Assembly (NCBI GenBank): GCA_018398805.1
Contig: JAGFBZ010000365.1
Coordinates: forward strand, 1-64,000
DNA length: 64,000 nucleotides
Reading direction: 5' to 3'
Source: Hirundichthys speculiger
Lineage: Eukaryota; Chordata; Actinopteri; Beloniformes; Exocoetidae
The translations under genes were made by a program, and so were the position numbers. The notes beneath the pieces were generated by a model. The model did not search any database. It was not told the DNA's origin and saw nothing but the letters and a program-made list of their open reading frames with translations. Shown in pieces: positions 1 through 12,987 of the stretch (within the stretch, counting starts at the first letter, position 1; each line of letters opens with the position of its first letter).

Positions 1-3000
1 TATTATTATTTTATTTTTTTCATCTTTATACTTAAGGGATTTTGCTTTGATTGAATGTGCATCTTTTTTATTAATTTTGTTATTATTAATATTACTATTA
101 TTATTGTTATTAGTAATATTCCCCTATGTTTTTGTTTAGGCCAATCACTATTGTTAGTGTGTTCTCTTTTTTCTTGTATTGTTTCTTACAACCTTAAAAA
201 ATAAAAAAGTTTTAAAAAAAAGTTACTTCAATTTTAATTTTAAACTGATTTTCACATTAACTTAACTTTCAACTATTTCTTTAGTACTTGTATCTTCAGT
301 GACACAAACAGACCGAAAGGTTTCATGGGGTAAACTCATTTTAGCTACATCTAACCGAAACCTACTATAATAGTGCAATGAAAATTATACCTAGAAACTT
401 GCACCGATATGACAACTGAACATTATACATCTAAAATTTGAATGTGCTTTTAATGCATTTATTTTAATTTACAAATTTGATCATTACAATTCATGATATT
501 CCATGTTTGGAGCATCTAAGTATTCTACAGTGACAATTGTAGCTGAGCACCCTGACAAGTTTGAAAGATAAGTGGAAATCTGTTGTCAGTATCTTACTTC
601 TTAGGTAAATAAAACAGCATACCTCTACACCCAAGGCTGATTCTGAATCCAGAACCAGAATCACACCTGAACTGGGACATGGCCTACCTCTGTCAAAGTT
701 TTATCATTTGAATAATTCACTAACAAACAAAAACAATCTGTATGAAGTGCATGACCACAAAGACCTAATTTTAAGCCACGTGGCAGAGATTAATCAGATT
801 TGTATCAATGAAACTCAGAGGGAGAAATCAGACTCTGAAGCATCAGAAACATTTATTTTACACCAGCACATCAGAAACGTCATTTATCCATTAATTCCAG
901 CCTGATAGACACAAATATTATCAATCCCTGCTAAGAACATCCACTTCCTCAGTGTTTATTTATAGCAGGTCTGCCATTTTATTGTCAAAATAGTTCACAT
1001 GTAAAATTCTATACATTCCTTACATAACAGCTATTTAGAATTCTAAAATGAAAAATAAAATAAATAAAATAATGGTGCAGTATTATAATAATCTGTTCAC
1101 TATATAAACACTTAAGTTTCATTAGTTATGTTATTTTATTAGACCGAATATTGGAAGAGTCTTGATTCAATATTCAGATATTCCAGGCATTAAGCTGCAT
1201 TTACCAACATACAAAGCCCACTGAGCAAAATATATAGTTGATGAACGCTTGATTTATTCATTCAAGACATGGCATTGAAGTGAGCAGAAATTTTATGAAG
1301 CAGTAGATTCCCTGAAACACTGGCAAAATTTGATTGAAGTCTACAAGTACAATACAGCTCTGGCTGTACGAGTCCCACATGAGTAAATACATAAACTTGT
1401 GTTTGACTGAGCAACCAAAACAAACTAAATAAATTAGCCAACCTGGTTCAGTGTACACTTTTAGTTCAACTATTGAAGAAGAAAAAAAAACCCCACAATG
1501 TTCCTTTATTTTTTTTTTTTCAAAACTACTGGAATATTACTTGTGACTAATAAAAGCTACAAAAGAGAAGTGCTATGCTTGAAAAAATACTAGCAAAATA
1601 CACTAGCAAAAGTGATTGTTGCAAATTGCTCTTTATCTGCAATGATGGTTACATTTTCTATAAAACACCTGCCATATGAACAAATAAGACTTTGGATATC
1701 AATAACCACCCTTTATCATCAAAATAAAAACAATCTAGAAACAAGATACATGTTTTTTTTTTTTTTTTTTTTTACAAATTTCTGTCTAACAAAAACAATA
1801 GTACACATACATTTTGCACAACAAACTGAATTTTTACCTTCCGTCAAAACAAATCAAAAACTAAAACAAAAAGAGCTCAATCAGTGTACATGAATGACAA
1901 AAAGTGGTTCACTTATGTGCATTTTTTTAATAATATATCTGATTTTAACACTGGACTGTGTTGTGGCTCTACTACATGTATGTGCACACACATACTCGTG
2001 CGCACAGACTGAGGACAGAGGGAATACACTGAGAAAGGAAGATGCAATGGAGAAGAGGGGGAGGAAGAGGTGAAGTCAAGGTGAGCAACAGCATAGTAGA
2101 ATCAAAAGAAGAAGTTTAACATACTACTCAGAATCTGAGACAATGAGAAGGTAGGAGTTTTCTGATTGAATAGAGAAGCTCCATATACGTTATTAACATT
2201 TAGCTATAAAGGGCTGTATGAGTGTTTGGGTTTATAGTTGAATGAGAAACATCATAAAGAGCTTTGTAGAACCTAGATAAGGTTAAAAAGGTTAAAGATA
2301 AGTGCAGACCATTTAGCAGTGGTAAATGGTCCATCTGCCACCAGTGGGGTGGGGTGGGGGGGGGGGGGGGGGTGGCAGCAGTTACAAGAAGTGGAGTGCA
2401 ACAATGTAGCGCTACTACATTATATATAAATGAAATGCCACACACCTTAGTATCAAGTCTGTATAAAATACAGACAGCATTTAAATATAGTATATAATAA
2501 ATTATGTTGGAGGTTGAAAGCAAATTCCACGTCTCAAGAAGTGAATTTCTTGTGCATCTATGTAACGGGGGTGGGGGTGTAAAAACGTATATTTTTTCCA
2601 CATTAAAAAAAAAAAAGTTTGGGAACCCACTGCCATCTACCATTTAATCGTCTGGTGGGTGGTTTTCATTTCTAGCTACTTTCAGTCCTGTTAACATATT
2701 AAAAAGCTGACTAAGATTTGGTCCCAGCAGCTTTTGAGGTTCAGGCGTTTATGTGAGGAAGACAACACAACCTAAAGGCATTTATTTACAGTTGATGACA
2801 CCTAAAGCTGTGTTCAATAATAGAATGGAGCATTACTGTATGATACAGAAATGGGACAGGCATAGCTCCAAACTTTTTTTTTTTAACCTTATTAGTTTTA
2901 ACCAATTATTAGTTCTTATCTTTAAAAACAAAAACAACCCAAAGTGGCAGCTGAGTAAGTGCAACCTAAACCTCCAACCTGAAGCTCCTGTCATAATGTA

Positions 3001-4288
3001 CCTAAAGGTAGTGAAAAAAAATAATGTAGTTCAATCAACTCCTCACTGAAAGGACAAACTTGACCTTTTCACCCGCTTTAAGTGTTTCTCAGCAAGCTGA
3101 GACGAAACAGCATCTTAAAAGAGAGAAAACTTACTTATTCACAAAATGTTGGTATATTTTTTTTAAATCAATACATATAGAAAACATGTACACGTTTCCT
3201 TGACATGATATCGACTGTTTTTTGGATTAAGATATTAATAATAATTTACAGATAATGTTAATTGTACAGAGCCTTACACTTCCTCTTTATGATAAATCTG
3301 GTGATCAGTGTAAAATTAAAGAATTTCAAATAAAAGCAAATGAGCTATAGCCCAATAATCCACTTTAGGTGATATTTTTTTTACAGGACAAAAAAAATAT
3401 TACTATATTAAAAATCGCCATCTTATTTGTGGTCATCTTGTTTCATTTCTGATAAATTTACTAAAATTTAGACAGCATAGTTAATTTATTTGCATTTACT
3501 ATCAATTAATTTTTGAATGTGTACAGTACATTCTTCATGTAAAACCATCTCATTTTGTATTCTGCAGATCAGTGTCCACATTTTGACAGTTTATTACTGA
3601 AATCTCATCAGATCCATACAGAGACTCCAGATTAATATTTTCATTAATGGGCTTCTCAAACAAGAGAGAAAAAAGTTTCAGCTGTTTTTCTGTTCAGCCA
3701 ATACAAACACCATGATGTGTGCCACTGAGGTGCAATTTTCACCTGCAACTTCTTTCTACCTTCCCTTATTCAATCTCGGTTTTAAAGAAGGGTTGAACTA
3801 CTGGGCTTAAGTCCTTGGTGAGTGATGTCACCAGTTTTCTGATGTCTGGTTCTATGGAAGGAGAATAAAGGAAAGAGTGTATGTGTGTTTATGTGTGTCT
3901 CCCTCCTGCAGCTGCAGCAGTAAGCCAAACGCTTACCTAACCCTAACCCTGACCCTTACCCTAACCAGCAGTGATGGATTAACTACGCCAGCACCACTGT
4001 GTGTGAGTATGTCTCACATTTTATTGAGTGCCAACTAAATAAAGGAGCCAGAGACAGTTGTTGCCAACTGTGGATGACGGAGCACAGGAATGGGATGAAA
4101 TGTGGTAATGCTTTGTGAAAGCACACATTGGAGTGGAAACATTGCACCTTTGTGGGATCACTGAATGAACAGCTGGTGAGTGGAGGCTGATTAAAAAGGA
4201 ACCTCCATTGCATCTTTAAACCATGATCTCTGAGTGAAAGTGGCCAGTGTCAGCTCTTAGCTTCTCCTTCTCTGTGTTCCCTTTGATG
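1..4288. other. AT-rich flank without recognisable gene
   Basis: I see no coding exon here on either strand. The short ORFs lack domain character and run through homopolymers. Notable are poly-T near 1753-1774, a 17-base G run at 2356-2372 and a telomere-like stretch at 3932-3966. Part of it may be distal 3' UTR of dnajc5: a minus-strand AATAAA lies at about 4019-4024, but without transcript data this cannot be assigned. Confidence 0.5.
3932..3966. repeat. Short telomere-like repeat (CCCTAA variants)
   Basis: About six degenerate CCCTAA units (TAACCCTAACCCTGACCC...). It is too short to be a chromosome end and is probably an interstitial or TE-borne telomere-like tract. Confidence 0.6.
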
Positions 4289-5460
4289 CACTATACTGCC
4301 AAAAGTATCTGCTCACCCATCCAGATCAGAATCAGGTGTTCCAATCACTTCTGTGGCCACAGGTGTATAAATAAATCACCTAGACATGCAGACTGTTTCT
4401 AGAAACATCTGTGAGAGAATGGGTCTCTCAGGAGCTCAGTGAATTCCAGGTGAACTGTGATAGGATGACACCTGAGAAACAAATCCAGAGGTGAAGTTTC
4501 CTCTCTCCTAAATATTCCAGTCAACTGGATTATCAGGAAATGGAAGTGTTTGGGAACGACAGCAGCTCAGCCATGAAGTGGTAGGACAGGTAAACTGAGG
4601 GGGTGGGGTCAGAGGATGATGAAGAACAGAGACTTTCTGCAGAGTCGATCACTACAGACCTACAGACTTCATGTGTCCTTCAGATCAGCTCAACAACAGA
4701 GCAGAGAGCTTCATGAATGGGTTTCCATGGTGACGCAGCTGCATCCATCCAGACATCACCAAGAACAATGGAAAGAGTCAGATGCAGTGGAGGAAAGCAG
4801 CCACCACTGGACTCTAGAGCAGTGGAGGAACGTTCACACTTCTCCATCTGGTGATCTGATGGAAGAGTCTGGGTTTGGTGGTTTCCAGGACAACGGTACT
4901 GGTCTGACTGCATTGATCCAAGTGTAAAGTTTTGGTGGAGGGGGGGTGGGGGTGTTTTTCAGGAGCTGGGCTTGGACCCTTAGTTCTAGTGAAAGGAACT
5001 CTGAATGCTTCAGCAGACCAAGACATTCTGGATGATTCCATGATCCCAACTTTGTGGGACCAGTTTGGAGCTGGACCCTTCCTCTTCAACATGACTGGGC
5101 ACCAGTGCACAAAGCAGGTCCATGAAGACATGGATGGAAGAGTCTGGTGGATGAACCTGACTGGCCTGAACAGAGTCCTGACCTCAACCTGATAGAAGAG
5201 CTTTCGGATGAATTAGAGCAGAACCAGAACCAGAACCTTCTGGTCCAACATCAGGGTTTGACCTCACTAATGTTCTTCTGAAAGAATGGACAGAAATCCC
5301 CATAAACACACTCCTAAACCTGGTGGACAGCCTTCCCAGAAGAGCTGAAGCTGTTCTAGCTGCAAAGATGGAGCCACGTCATATTGATTAGGAATGGGAG
5401 GAGCTAAAGCTCAGATGTGAGTCAAGGCAGGTGAGCGAATAGTTTTGGTGATATAATGTA
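4289..5460 (+). mobile_element. Degraded Tc1-like DNA transposon
   Basis: The ends are imperfect inverted repeats: CACTATACTGCCAAAAGTAT at the left and ATAGTTTTGGTGATATAATG at the right. About 1.17 kb lies between them, the usual Tc1 size. The inside, read on the plus strand, resembles a widespread fish Tc1 family: it opens with ATGGGTCTCTCAGGAGCTCA and later gives fragments such as [12 protein letters not shown] and DLNLIEEL. Frameshifts and stops are frequent, so no transposase can be made. It lies downstream of the dnajc5 stop codon and could be part of its 3' UTR if that UTR is long. Confidence 0.8.
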
Positions 5461-6024
5461 GCTCAGAGTTGGGCAGTCAGTTAAAAGTGCTACTGTCACT
5501 GACTAAAAAGGGAAAAGAGAAGTTCTGGAAGAAGAGCAAGTGCTTGCACTCACTGTTTTAGCAACTCTTTAACAGCAAGTGAGTATTTCTTTTTCCCCAA
5601 AAAGTCACTAAATTTGCTGCTAGATGCTTTGAAAAATTAAACATCACAGTCACAAAGTTGGCAAATAGGGAAAAAAATAGCAACTAACTTTCAAGGAGTT
5701 TGATTGCACACACAAAGTGAAGTATTGGGGAGAAATTCCAAAACTAGCACAGCCTTACAGATGAATCAAGTCTGGGTGGTTCTGACCCGGCTCCAACTGA
5801 AAGATCGCATTTCCATTCCCAGATCTATACACTGTATAAAGCACTCTATACACTGTATAAAGCACTCTATAGAGTGCATATGAAAATAATAAATGCTGTG
5901 TGGGTGAAATTTTTTTAAAGCAATTTGGTGCTGAAATAAGATTGATATGAATTAAAGTCAAGGTAGCGCCCACTCTTATTAGCTGTGATTACCTTTTAAC
6001 TGTGAGCTGTATATGTGTGTACTC
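5461..6024 (-). other. Probable dnajc5 3' UTR, proximal part
   Basis: This stretch follows the dnajc5 stop codon directly. It holds no other gene. At 5822-5880 a short unit with CTATACACTGTATAAAGCA is duplicated and ends in a CTCTATAGAG palindrome. The end of the UTR is not determined. Confidence 0.5.
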
Positions 6025-6122
6025 TTAGTAATTATCAGTCTTGTAGCTTTGATGTGCATCAGAGGTGAGCTGAGTGGTTTCTGTGGCTGATGACGGCTGC
6101 ATGATGATGGGTTCAGCGCCAT
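6025..6122 (-). CDS. dnajc5: dnajc5 last coding exon (C-terminal tail)
   Basis: After a TTTCTCCCCAG acceptor the exon reads GAEPIIMQPSSATETTQL, then TSDAHQSYKTDNY and a TAA stop at 6027-6025. The ATETTQLTSD block is a hallmark of vertebrate CSP-alpha. The last residues (TDNY) differ from the TDGFN ending of mammalian CSP-alpha, which may mark a teleost paralogue. The split codon with the previous exon is in phase. 3' UTR should run from 6024 leftwards on the minus strand; I could not fix its end. Confidence 0.93.
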
Positions 6123-7020
6123 CTGGGGAGAAAGAGGTCACATACTCAAATTAGAAAATAGTGCGTTGAGCTATGATTAAAGCTATGATATATCAATTCC
6201 ATTAAAGCTGTGTGTTATATGGATTGCTTTTGAACCACTAAAATGTTTTAGTTTGACATCACAGATATATAGTAGTACATTCTCAATTCAATTGAGTGTT
6301 CATAGGATATTTTTAGTACAATGACATTTCCTGATTTTAAAAACATAATTCATACACTAAGTCACTGAAAGATAGCAGAACGTATAATGTAAACAGTGTC
6401 AAACAAGATGATTATTGCAGCAATGTGACAGTGCAAGACTTTGCTAGAATTAGCATGTGGAGTTGTGGGAACACCTTCAGTAAGCAAATGTTACAAAACA
6501 TTCAAGATTCAGTTAACTGCAGCTTCATCATCAAGCTGAAATGTTTTATTTTCTAAATCAGAACTACCAAAAAATAAGATTTATGCACCATCAGTGTGTG
6601 TATTACCATAAACGACTCATTATGTTTTAAATTTTATGAAGAACACTACTTCATGAAGTGGAAACCATTATGGACAACAGTGTCTTGAGTCTTCTGATCC
6701 ACTGCAACACAGACCGCTACAAGAGATTATTCCTGCTCCAAGCTATAACAATCTACAATAAATCATAGATACTTAACTCATTACAGTTACTTGAACTATT
6801 AATTTCCCTTTGGGGATTAATAAGATTAATAATAAACCTTTATTGTCATTGAGCCAGTGTCCCAGCTCAACGAAACTGCATTCAGTAAACCCGTCCAAAA
6901 CAAAAACATAGGACATGGGTCAATGGTGCACTAGCGGCGTAGCACCTTTTCATTACATTAGGAAAGGTATTATTAAATGCAGTTGAAATAGGACATGCTG
7001 CTAAACATATCAAGAGGCCT
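6123..7020. other. Intron 3, distal part, with LINE-tail-like fragments
   Basis: No exon is seen between the last-exon acceptor and the L1 tail. At about 6800-6960 are fragments that look like fish LINE 3' ends: a TTTCCCTTTGGGGATTAATA run, then in the opposite sense AATGACAATAAAGG. The rest is unassigned. Confidence 0.45.
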
Positions 7021-7269
7021 TTCTTTTTTTTTTTTATTCTTTATTTAGGTATGGCAGTACATATAACAAAGCAAAAGCAGTACTATTCTTATCCGCCATC
7101 TAGTTTATACAATATGTAAACATATTAAGAGAAAGACAAAAATAAAATGAAAAAAAAAAACCTACAAAAAACATAAAACATCCATACAGAAGAAAAATGA
7201 CAACATGACTGTCAGTTGGGTAGAGAGGAGGATGAGATAACAATGAGGATAATGATGGGATAGTATTAA

Positions 7270-8924
7270 CCTGATGCGCCCGACGAGGACGCAGGCGTCC
7301 TCATTGTGTAATAATTTTGTCTAAAAATGACTCATACAGAACGATCACTTCATCTGTCATAGCTGTGTTTGGTATCATTGAACTCTGCAGAGTCTCCTCT
7401 TTGCAAAAATAATGCCGTTTTCCTTTCATCTCTTATATACCTTGCACAAGAGGTGCCTAAAGACATAAAAGCCGAAAGTCGTGAAAGTCAGCACTTACCG
7501 GTTTTCGTCGGTAAAAGTCCCAAAAAACGCAGAGAAACGGTTTGAATCCGGTCCCTGTTTGTTGACAGAGGCTTAGCTTATCTATAAACAGAAAGATGCT
7601 CACTCCAGCGATTTTTGGTTGAAGAAATGCCCTGAACAAGCTTGGTTCTTCATGTACGGTTGAATTCTCGTGATCATTTATTGAGATTTAGTGTCAATAA
7701 ATGTTATTACTTATAACCAAAGCACTTTTTTGCAATTCAGTACCATATTAGAAGTGTAAAAAAGTTTTGTTTGATTTCCGATCGTAGTTTTTCAAGCAGA
7801 GGAATCATCTTCCCGTAACAGAGATGGCTTTGTTCGAATTTCCGGTGACTCTCTTTGCAATGCATTTGATTGACAGCTACAAGGCGGACCTTAGATTCGT
7901 CATGTCCGCCTTTTAGAGCATAGATCAACCTTTCCAATGACGTATTGCATGTGTAATTCGACTCTATCTGAGCCGTTTTATGCCCGCGCGTAGCGGGGCG
8001 CTCCTCGAGTTGTGCCTATGCGCATTTACGCAGAGCGCTCAGCAGTGCAAGCAGCAAGATAACTCGCGTAAAATAAGATAACTTACTTCACGGTTAAATG
8101 GCTAAAAGTCAAAAACACGTTTTAGTGTCCAGGAGGCACTGGAGAAGATTTTTGAGGACTCTTCAGACAGTGAACATTATTCCTGCCTCCTCCCTGCTTG
8201 ACATTCATGCAATTGAGCCCTCATAACCTCAAAACCTTAACTGTAACATATATTTTAAAAAGTATATATGCTCCACATGTAGTCATATATATATATATGT
8301 AGTCATCAAATATATTATGAATTGGTGGTTTTTACACAGTTATGTATGTTAGTATGTGATTTATGGTAATACCAAGTTGTAAATTTAAAAATGGCAAATT
8401 TGTGACTATTTTAACTCAAACTGATGAAAAATACCAAAATGTAAAGGAAAAAGTATCTATTGTCTCAGAATATCATTTCGGTTACCATGTGTTCATTTGA
8501 AGTATCCAAAGGCCTTTTTGGAGCTGCGCCTAGATTTTTTAATGAAAAGACCACTGTAAAATGGTCATATGTTGTGCTATCTTCTTCAAATTTGAAACAC
8601 ATGTTCAGTTATAGTGTGCCTACAGCCTCATACTGTCATTTACTATTTCAGATGAATATTCAGACTATTATTCATCCTGAAAGTCATTTTTTATTTCAGG
8701 CGGAACAAAATTTTAAATTTTTTACTGACTTCAGAGTTCCATTACTCTGTCTCTGTATCACCTAGAGTGTTCCTGACAGTTTTATAAGAAACTACAGAGT
8801 GTCTTCTTTATGGAACACTTTAATGCATCCATGTGGACAGAACAGTTTAGAAGTTACAATCATTTTAATTTGGGTATGTCATTTTTAGAAGTTTTGCTAA
8901 AAAAGGGGGTCAGGGTTTATCAGG
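7270..8924. mobile_element. piggyBac-type non-autonomous element, copy 1
   Basis: Both sides carry TTAA (7266-7269 and 8925-8928), the piggyBac target duplication. The ends are CCTGATGCGCCCGACG and, read inward from the right, CCTGATAAACCCTGACC. Just inside the left end is an 18-bp near-palindrome (7285-7302). There is no transposase; the longest ORF (8460-8765, 101 codons) shows no domain. The same element is present inverted at 23685-25343 with very high identity, including an identical 101-codon ORF. It lies in the 3' part of an L1 in intron 3 of dnajc5. Confidence 0.88.
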
Positions 8925-9094
8925 TTAATGTCTTCAGATCATTCAAGAACAAGTTTTATCTATCCAATACCTCCACAAACTCTGGGCGCAAAGGCTTCAC
9001 ATATACAACCCATTTTGTCCACAATTTTACAAACAAATCTTTCTGGAGACGGAGGCAAAATGTAATCTTTTCCATCATATATATATGTCATTAA

Positions 9095-11550
9095 CTAAGT
9101 TTATCCACTCTTGTGTTGTGGGGGCCTCAGGGAGCAACCAATGCCTTGTGAGCATTTTTTTAGCGGCAGTTATCAAAATGCCAAATAAATATTCCTCTGA
9201 CCGTCCTACCAGGAAATCAGTCCTACCCCCGGTTAGCGGTTAGCTCTCTGAAGCCCCCCTCTCCCGTCTCCAGAAACCATGCAGGCGGTTAGCTCTCTGA
9301 AGCCCCCCTCTCCCGTCTCCAGAAACCATGCAGGCGGTTAGCTCTCTGAAGCCCCCCCCCCTCCAGAAACTTTGTGTTTTTTGTACATTCAGCTTGTATC
9401 CTGAGTAACTGCTGAAGGTTTCTAAAAGGTTCATTAATTCAGAAAATGAGTTAGCGGGGTCACTTAAATAGATCAATACGTCGTCGGCGTACATTGCCAT
9501 TTTGTGTTCTTCATCACTTATACGGATACCTTTGACACTTTATCCACTGTGCAAGAGGCTCAATATAGAGCGTAAAAAGTAGCGGCGAGGTCGGGCAGCC
9601 CTGCCTCGTTCCACGTTCTAATGTAATGGCGTCTGAAAGGTGCCCGTTTACTATACAGCATACGGATGCTCTTAATGAAATCTTCATGCGTTCCAAATAT
9701 TTCTAAGACTCTATATATTGTTGAATTTCCCTTTATGGGATAAATAAAGTATTTTTCATTTCATTTTTATACAGGAAAGGGTTAGGTTAGCAACTTACTG
9801 AATCGAAGGCCTTCTCTGCGTCCAGACTGATTAAGAAGGCTTCAAGTTTGTTCTGTTGGATAGGATTTAATATGTGTACTGATTGTTTTATATTGTCATG
9901 AGTCTGTCTTTGTGAAATAAATCCAGTCTGGTTGTTATGTATTAGTTGGGGGAGAATTTTTTCTAATCACCTGGCAAGGATAGTTGTATATAATTTATAA
10001 TCAACATTTAACACTGATATTGGTCTGTATAAAGCACATTCTAATTTGTCCTTTCCCTCTTTTGGGATCACAGAAATCACTGCTCCATCCCATGATAGAG
10101 AAATTTTAGCATTTATCAACGATGTATTGCAGACACGCAGAAGGCTTGGCATCAGCTCAGGTTGAAAGACTTTATACCACTCTGATGGGAAGCCATCTGG
10201 GCCAGGTAACTTATTCTCTTTAAGTTTGGAAATGGCACCATTTAGCTCTGTCTCAGTTATTGCAGCTGTTAATGTTTGATTTTGTTCTTCTGATAAAATG
10301 GGTAAATTGAGAGAGTCAAGAAATGTGCCAATTTGTTGTTCATCTTCTATGTGGGGTTGTGTGTATAGAAGCTTGTAATATTTTCTAAATGTGTTTTGTA
10401 TTCCATCTTGTTTGTACCAAATAGTTCTTGGATCTGGGTCTCTTATTTTGTATATTGTATTGTCTGCTTGTTGTTTTTGTAGCTTCCTTGCCAAAAGTTT
10501 AGTCAATTTTGAGCCTGATTCATAGTATTTCTGTCTTGTAAATATCATTTTTTTCTCAATTTCTTGTGAATACAGCATTTTTATTTCATTTATAATTTTC
10601 TCAATTTTTGTCATCAAAGTAAATTTCGGTTCTCTTTTATGTTGTGTCTCGATATCTTTTAATTCTTCATTGAGGTTTATTAGTTTTAATAGTTTTTTCC
10701 TTTTTTTCATGAGCACAAAATGAAATAATCCTCCCTCTGACAACTGCTTTTAAAGCATCCCATACTATAGTTGAATCAATTTCCCCTTTATCGTTGTCTT
10801 CTAGAAACATTTTTATTATGTTTTTCATTTGGATCTTAAATTTTGGGTTGTTGAGGATACTTGTGTTTAATCTCCACATTGTTCTTCCCACAGACAGCCA
10901 ATATCACAGTCCAGTATTTTGTGGCGGTCCCTTTTTAACACAAAATAATATTCTATCCTTGAATAGACATCATGAGGACATAAGTAAAAAGTTTAATCAC
11001 GGCCTGATGGATAAAAATCTCGCCAAAGATCTAGAATACCTATTTCTGACATCAATGTATTAATTTTCCTACGGTTGAATTTTTTGGTGAGTCTAATCTT
11101 GGATTGAGACGGATATTCCAGTCACCACCGAATATGACAGTCCCAGTTGCCCCTATCATCAAATCAAAAAGTTTTCTGTACAGGACAAAATCACTTCCAG
11201 GGGGTATATAAATGCTACCCAGTGTTATGACGTTATCATCAATTTTCCCTGTGACCATTATATACCTGCCTTCTTTGTCTGATATCTCTGAAATTTGTTT
11301 TAAATGATACTTTTTGAGAAATCAAAATTGCTACACCTCTTCTATGCCCTGATTTATAAGATAAATGATATACCTTTGAAAATTCCATTCTTTTAAGTTT
11401 CTCATGTTCTGATGGGGTAAGATGCATCTCTTGCAAGAAAACAACCTGCGCATTTTCCTTTTTCATTTTTGATAGTATTTAACTCCTCTCTGCCGGGTTT
11501 AAAATCCCATTCACATTAAAAGAGACTACTTTAAGAATTTGCTTATTCAT
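9095..11550 (-). pseudogene. L1-like ORF2 (endonuclease-reverse transcriptase), broken
   Basis: The minus-strand start ATG at 11550 opens with NKQILKVVSFNVNGILNP, the typical L1 endonuclease N-terminus, and is cut by a stop after about 24 codons. Endonuclease motifs follow in shifted frames: FLQEMHL (usual LQETH), GHRRGVAIL and GGDWN. The RT part covers 10743-9967 (LPGPDGFPSEWYK, VISVIPKEGKD), 9696-9514 ([11 protein letters not shown]) and 9500-9240 (MYADDVLIYL). A C-terminal remnant with AKKMLTRHWLLPEAPTTQEW lies at about 9180-9100. The sequence between the YADD region and this remnant is missing, and a 49-bp triplication sits at the joint. The gene cannot give an active protein. Confidence 0.85.
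9236..9360. repeat. 49-bp tandem triplication inside L1 ORF2
   Basis: The unit GGTTAGCTCTCTGAAGCCCC... recurs at 9241, 9290 and 9339, a constant 49-bp spacing. It lies exactly where the L1 RT reading stops matching the family and the C-terminal remnant begins. Confidence 0.9.
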
Positions 11551-12000
11551 AGGTTACTACATGATACATGAAGCCCGCCCTCTCCCAGTGTCTCTTCTGA
11601 CACCGGATTTGTACACTAAAATCATCTCGCCCTGAAAAACAAACATAGTAAGAACAAATTGGAACAGTCTTTATCAACACGCCTCCAAAATAAAAACGAA
11701 CAGTTGTTTCCGTGTTGAGGCTCATCTAACAAAAGCCTTGCGGGACCTTGAAAGGTCAAAGCCCTCATAAGGGAAAATCCCACGACACGTCCGCGGTGGG
11801 GCCCTTAATTGTGGCCAAATACCGGCCAAAGTCCAGGTAGAGAAAACACGAGATAATATGAAAAATAATAACTATAGTAATAATACAGAACGTGTACTGT
11901 CCGCCAACTAACAAGTCCCGACCTGTAGGCAATCAAAGTAATAATATAGGACTAATCATATTTATATAAAGCTACACAAACGTTTCCTGAATAAATCCTC

Positions 12001-12028
12001 GGGGGGGGGGGGGGGGGGGGGGGGGGGG
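12001..12028. repeat. 28-base G run with adjoining telomere-like GGGTTA units
   Basis: An uninterrupted run of 28 G lies between ORF1 and ORF2 of the L1. It is followed at 12058-12082 by GGGTTAGGGTTAGGGTTA and CCCTAA. Length may be uncertain in assembly. Confidence 0.9.
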
Positions 12029-12078
12029 TTCTTTATATTAAGAGCAGGGGTTCTCCTGGGTTAGGGTTAGGGTTAACC

Positions 12079-12987
12079 CTAATCCGCTGCGTCAGACTGA
12101 TCTCCTTCGCAGTCCAGCCATCTCTCCATGTCTACACCATGTAGATAGAACCCCGATTTCCTCTTGATCCGACGCGGTGGAGGAAATCCCAGTGCAGCCA
12201 TGTCCCTCGTCGCCTCCGCAGTGTCCTGGTATAGGCAGGTGCCGTTGTTGCAAAAGACGCGCATCTTAGCAGGGTTCGGTGTCTGAAACTTGATCCGTTT
12301 TTCTTCAAGCACTTTCTTGGCTTCGGCATATTGACCGCGTTTCTTCAGCAACCTTCAGAAAGAAAGTCATGGTGGACATAGAAGCAGGCACTGTCACAAA
12401 ACACTTCTTTCTTCTGCCAGGCTCTCTGAGCCTGCTCTGAGCCTGCTCTCTGAGCCTACCTCCTCTTTCCTCCGATAGCTCCCAAGTTTCACCACAATAG
12501 ATTAAGCCTCTGCGGGTCGTTGGGCTTCGGCCCCAGAGCTCGGTGTGCCCGCTCTATCCCGAGCTCTTCATCCCCGGGGAAGTCTAGGGCGTTTCTCAGC
12601 AGCTTATCCAGAAAGTCCATCATGTCACTGTCCTCTTTATTTTCAGGTATCCCGTAGATCCTTAAATTATCCCTCCGCATTCGGCCCTCTTGGTCTATCC
12701 GCCTAGCTTCAAGATTAGCTTGGCGCTGGGTTAGCTGCTTTATTAGCCTGGATGTTGCTTGCAGCACGGTCTCCGTTTCATCAATTCTCTGCTTCATCCA
12801 GTCTGGCGTTCGTTCTCTTTAACTCTTGCATGATGTCAGAGAGTTGTGTTTTATTGTCCTTTCTAAACTCGCAGAGTTCGTTCAGGGCCGTCTTTATCAG
12901 GCTACTTCGGTTGCCTCCACTTGCTTCAGAGTAAGTTTCTGTCATGTTCGTCGCCGTGATACTTCTGGTGTTAACCCCTTTCTCCAT
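12079..12987 (-). pseudogene. L1-like ORF1 (RNA-binding chaperone), broken
   Basis: Three successive minus-strand frames make up an L1 ORF1. Frame one (12987-12781) starts MEKGVNTRSITATNMTE and runs into a coiled coil. Frame two (12797-12489) continues with the RRM-like start RRDNLRIYGIPE and IERAHRALGPKP. Frame three (12351-12079) has the C-terminal domain (LKKRGQYAEAKKVLEEKRIK, MRVFCNNGT). At least two frameshifts or small deletions separate them. ORF1 proteins of this type coat LINE RNA. It is a fossil, not a host gene. Confidence 0.85.

Noticed and set aside
3932..3966. Chromosome end
   Set aside because: The telomere-like tract is only about 35 bp and lies between unrelated sequences.
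3983..4213. 76-codon minus-strand ORF near a poly(A)-like signal
   Set aside because: No domain or conserved pattern; more likely UTR or intergenic sequence.
8460..8765. A 101-codon ORF conserved in both piggyBac-type copies
   Set aside because: The two copies are nearly identical along their whole length, so an identical ORF needs no selection. It has no domain character.
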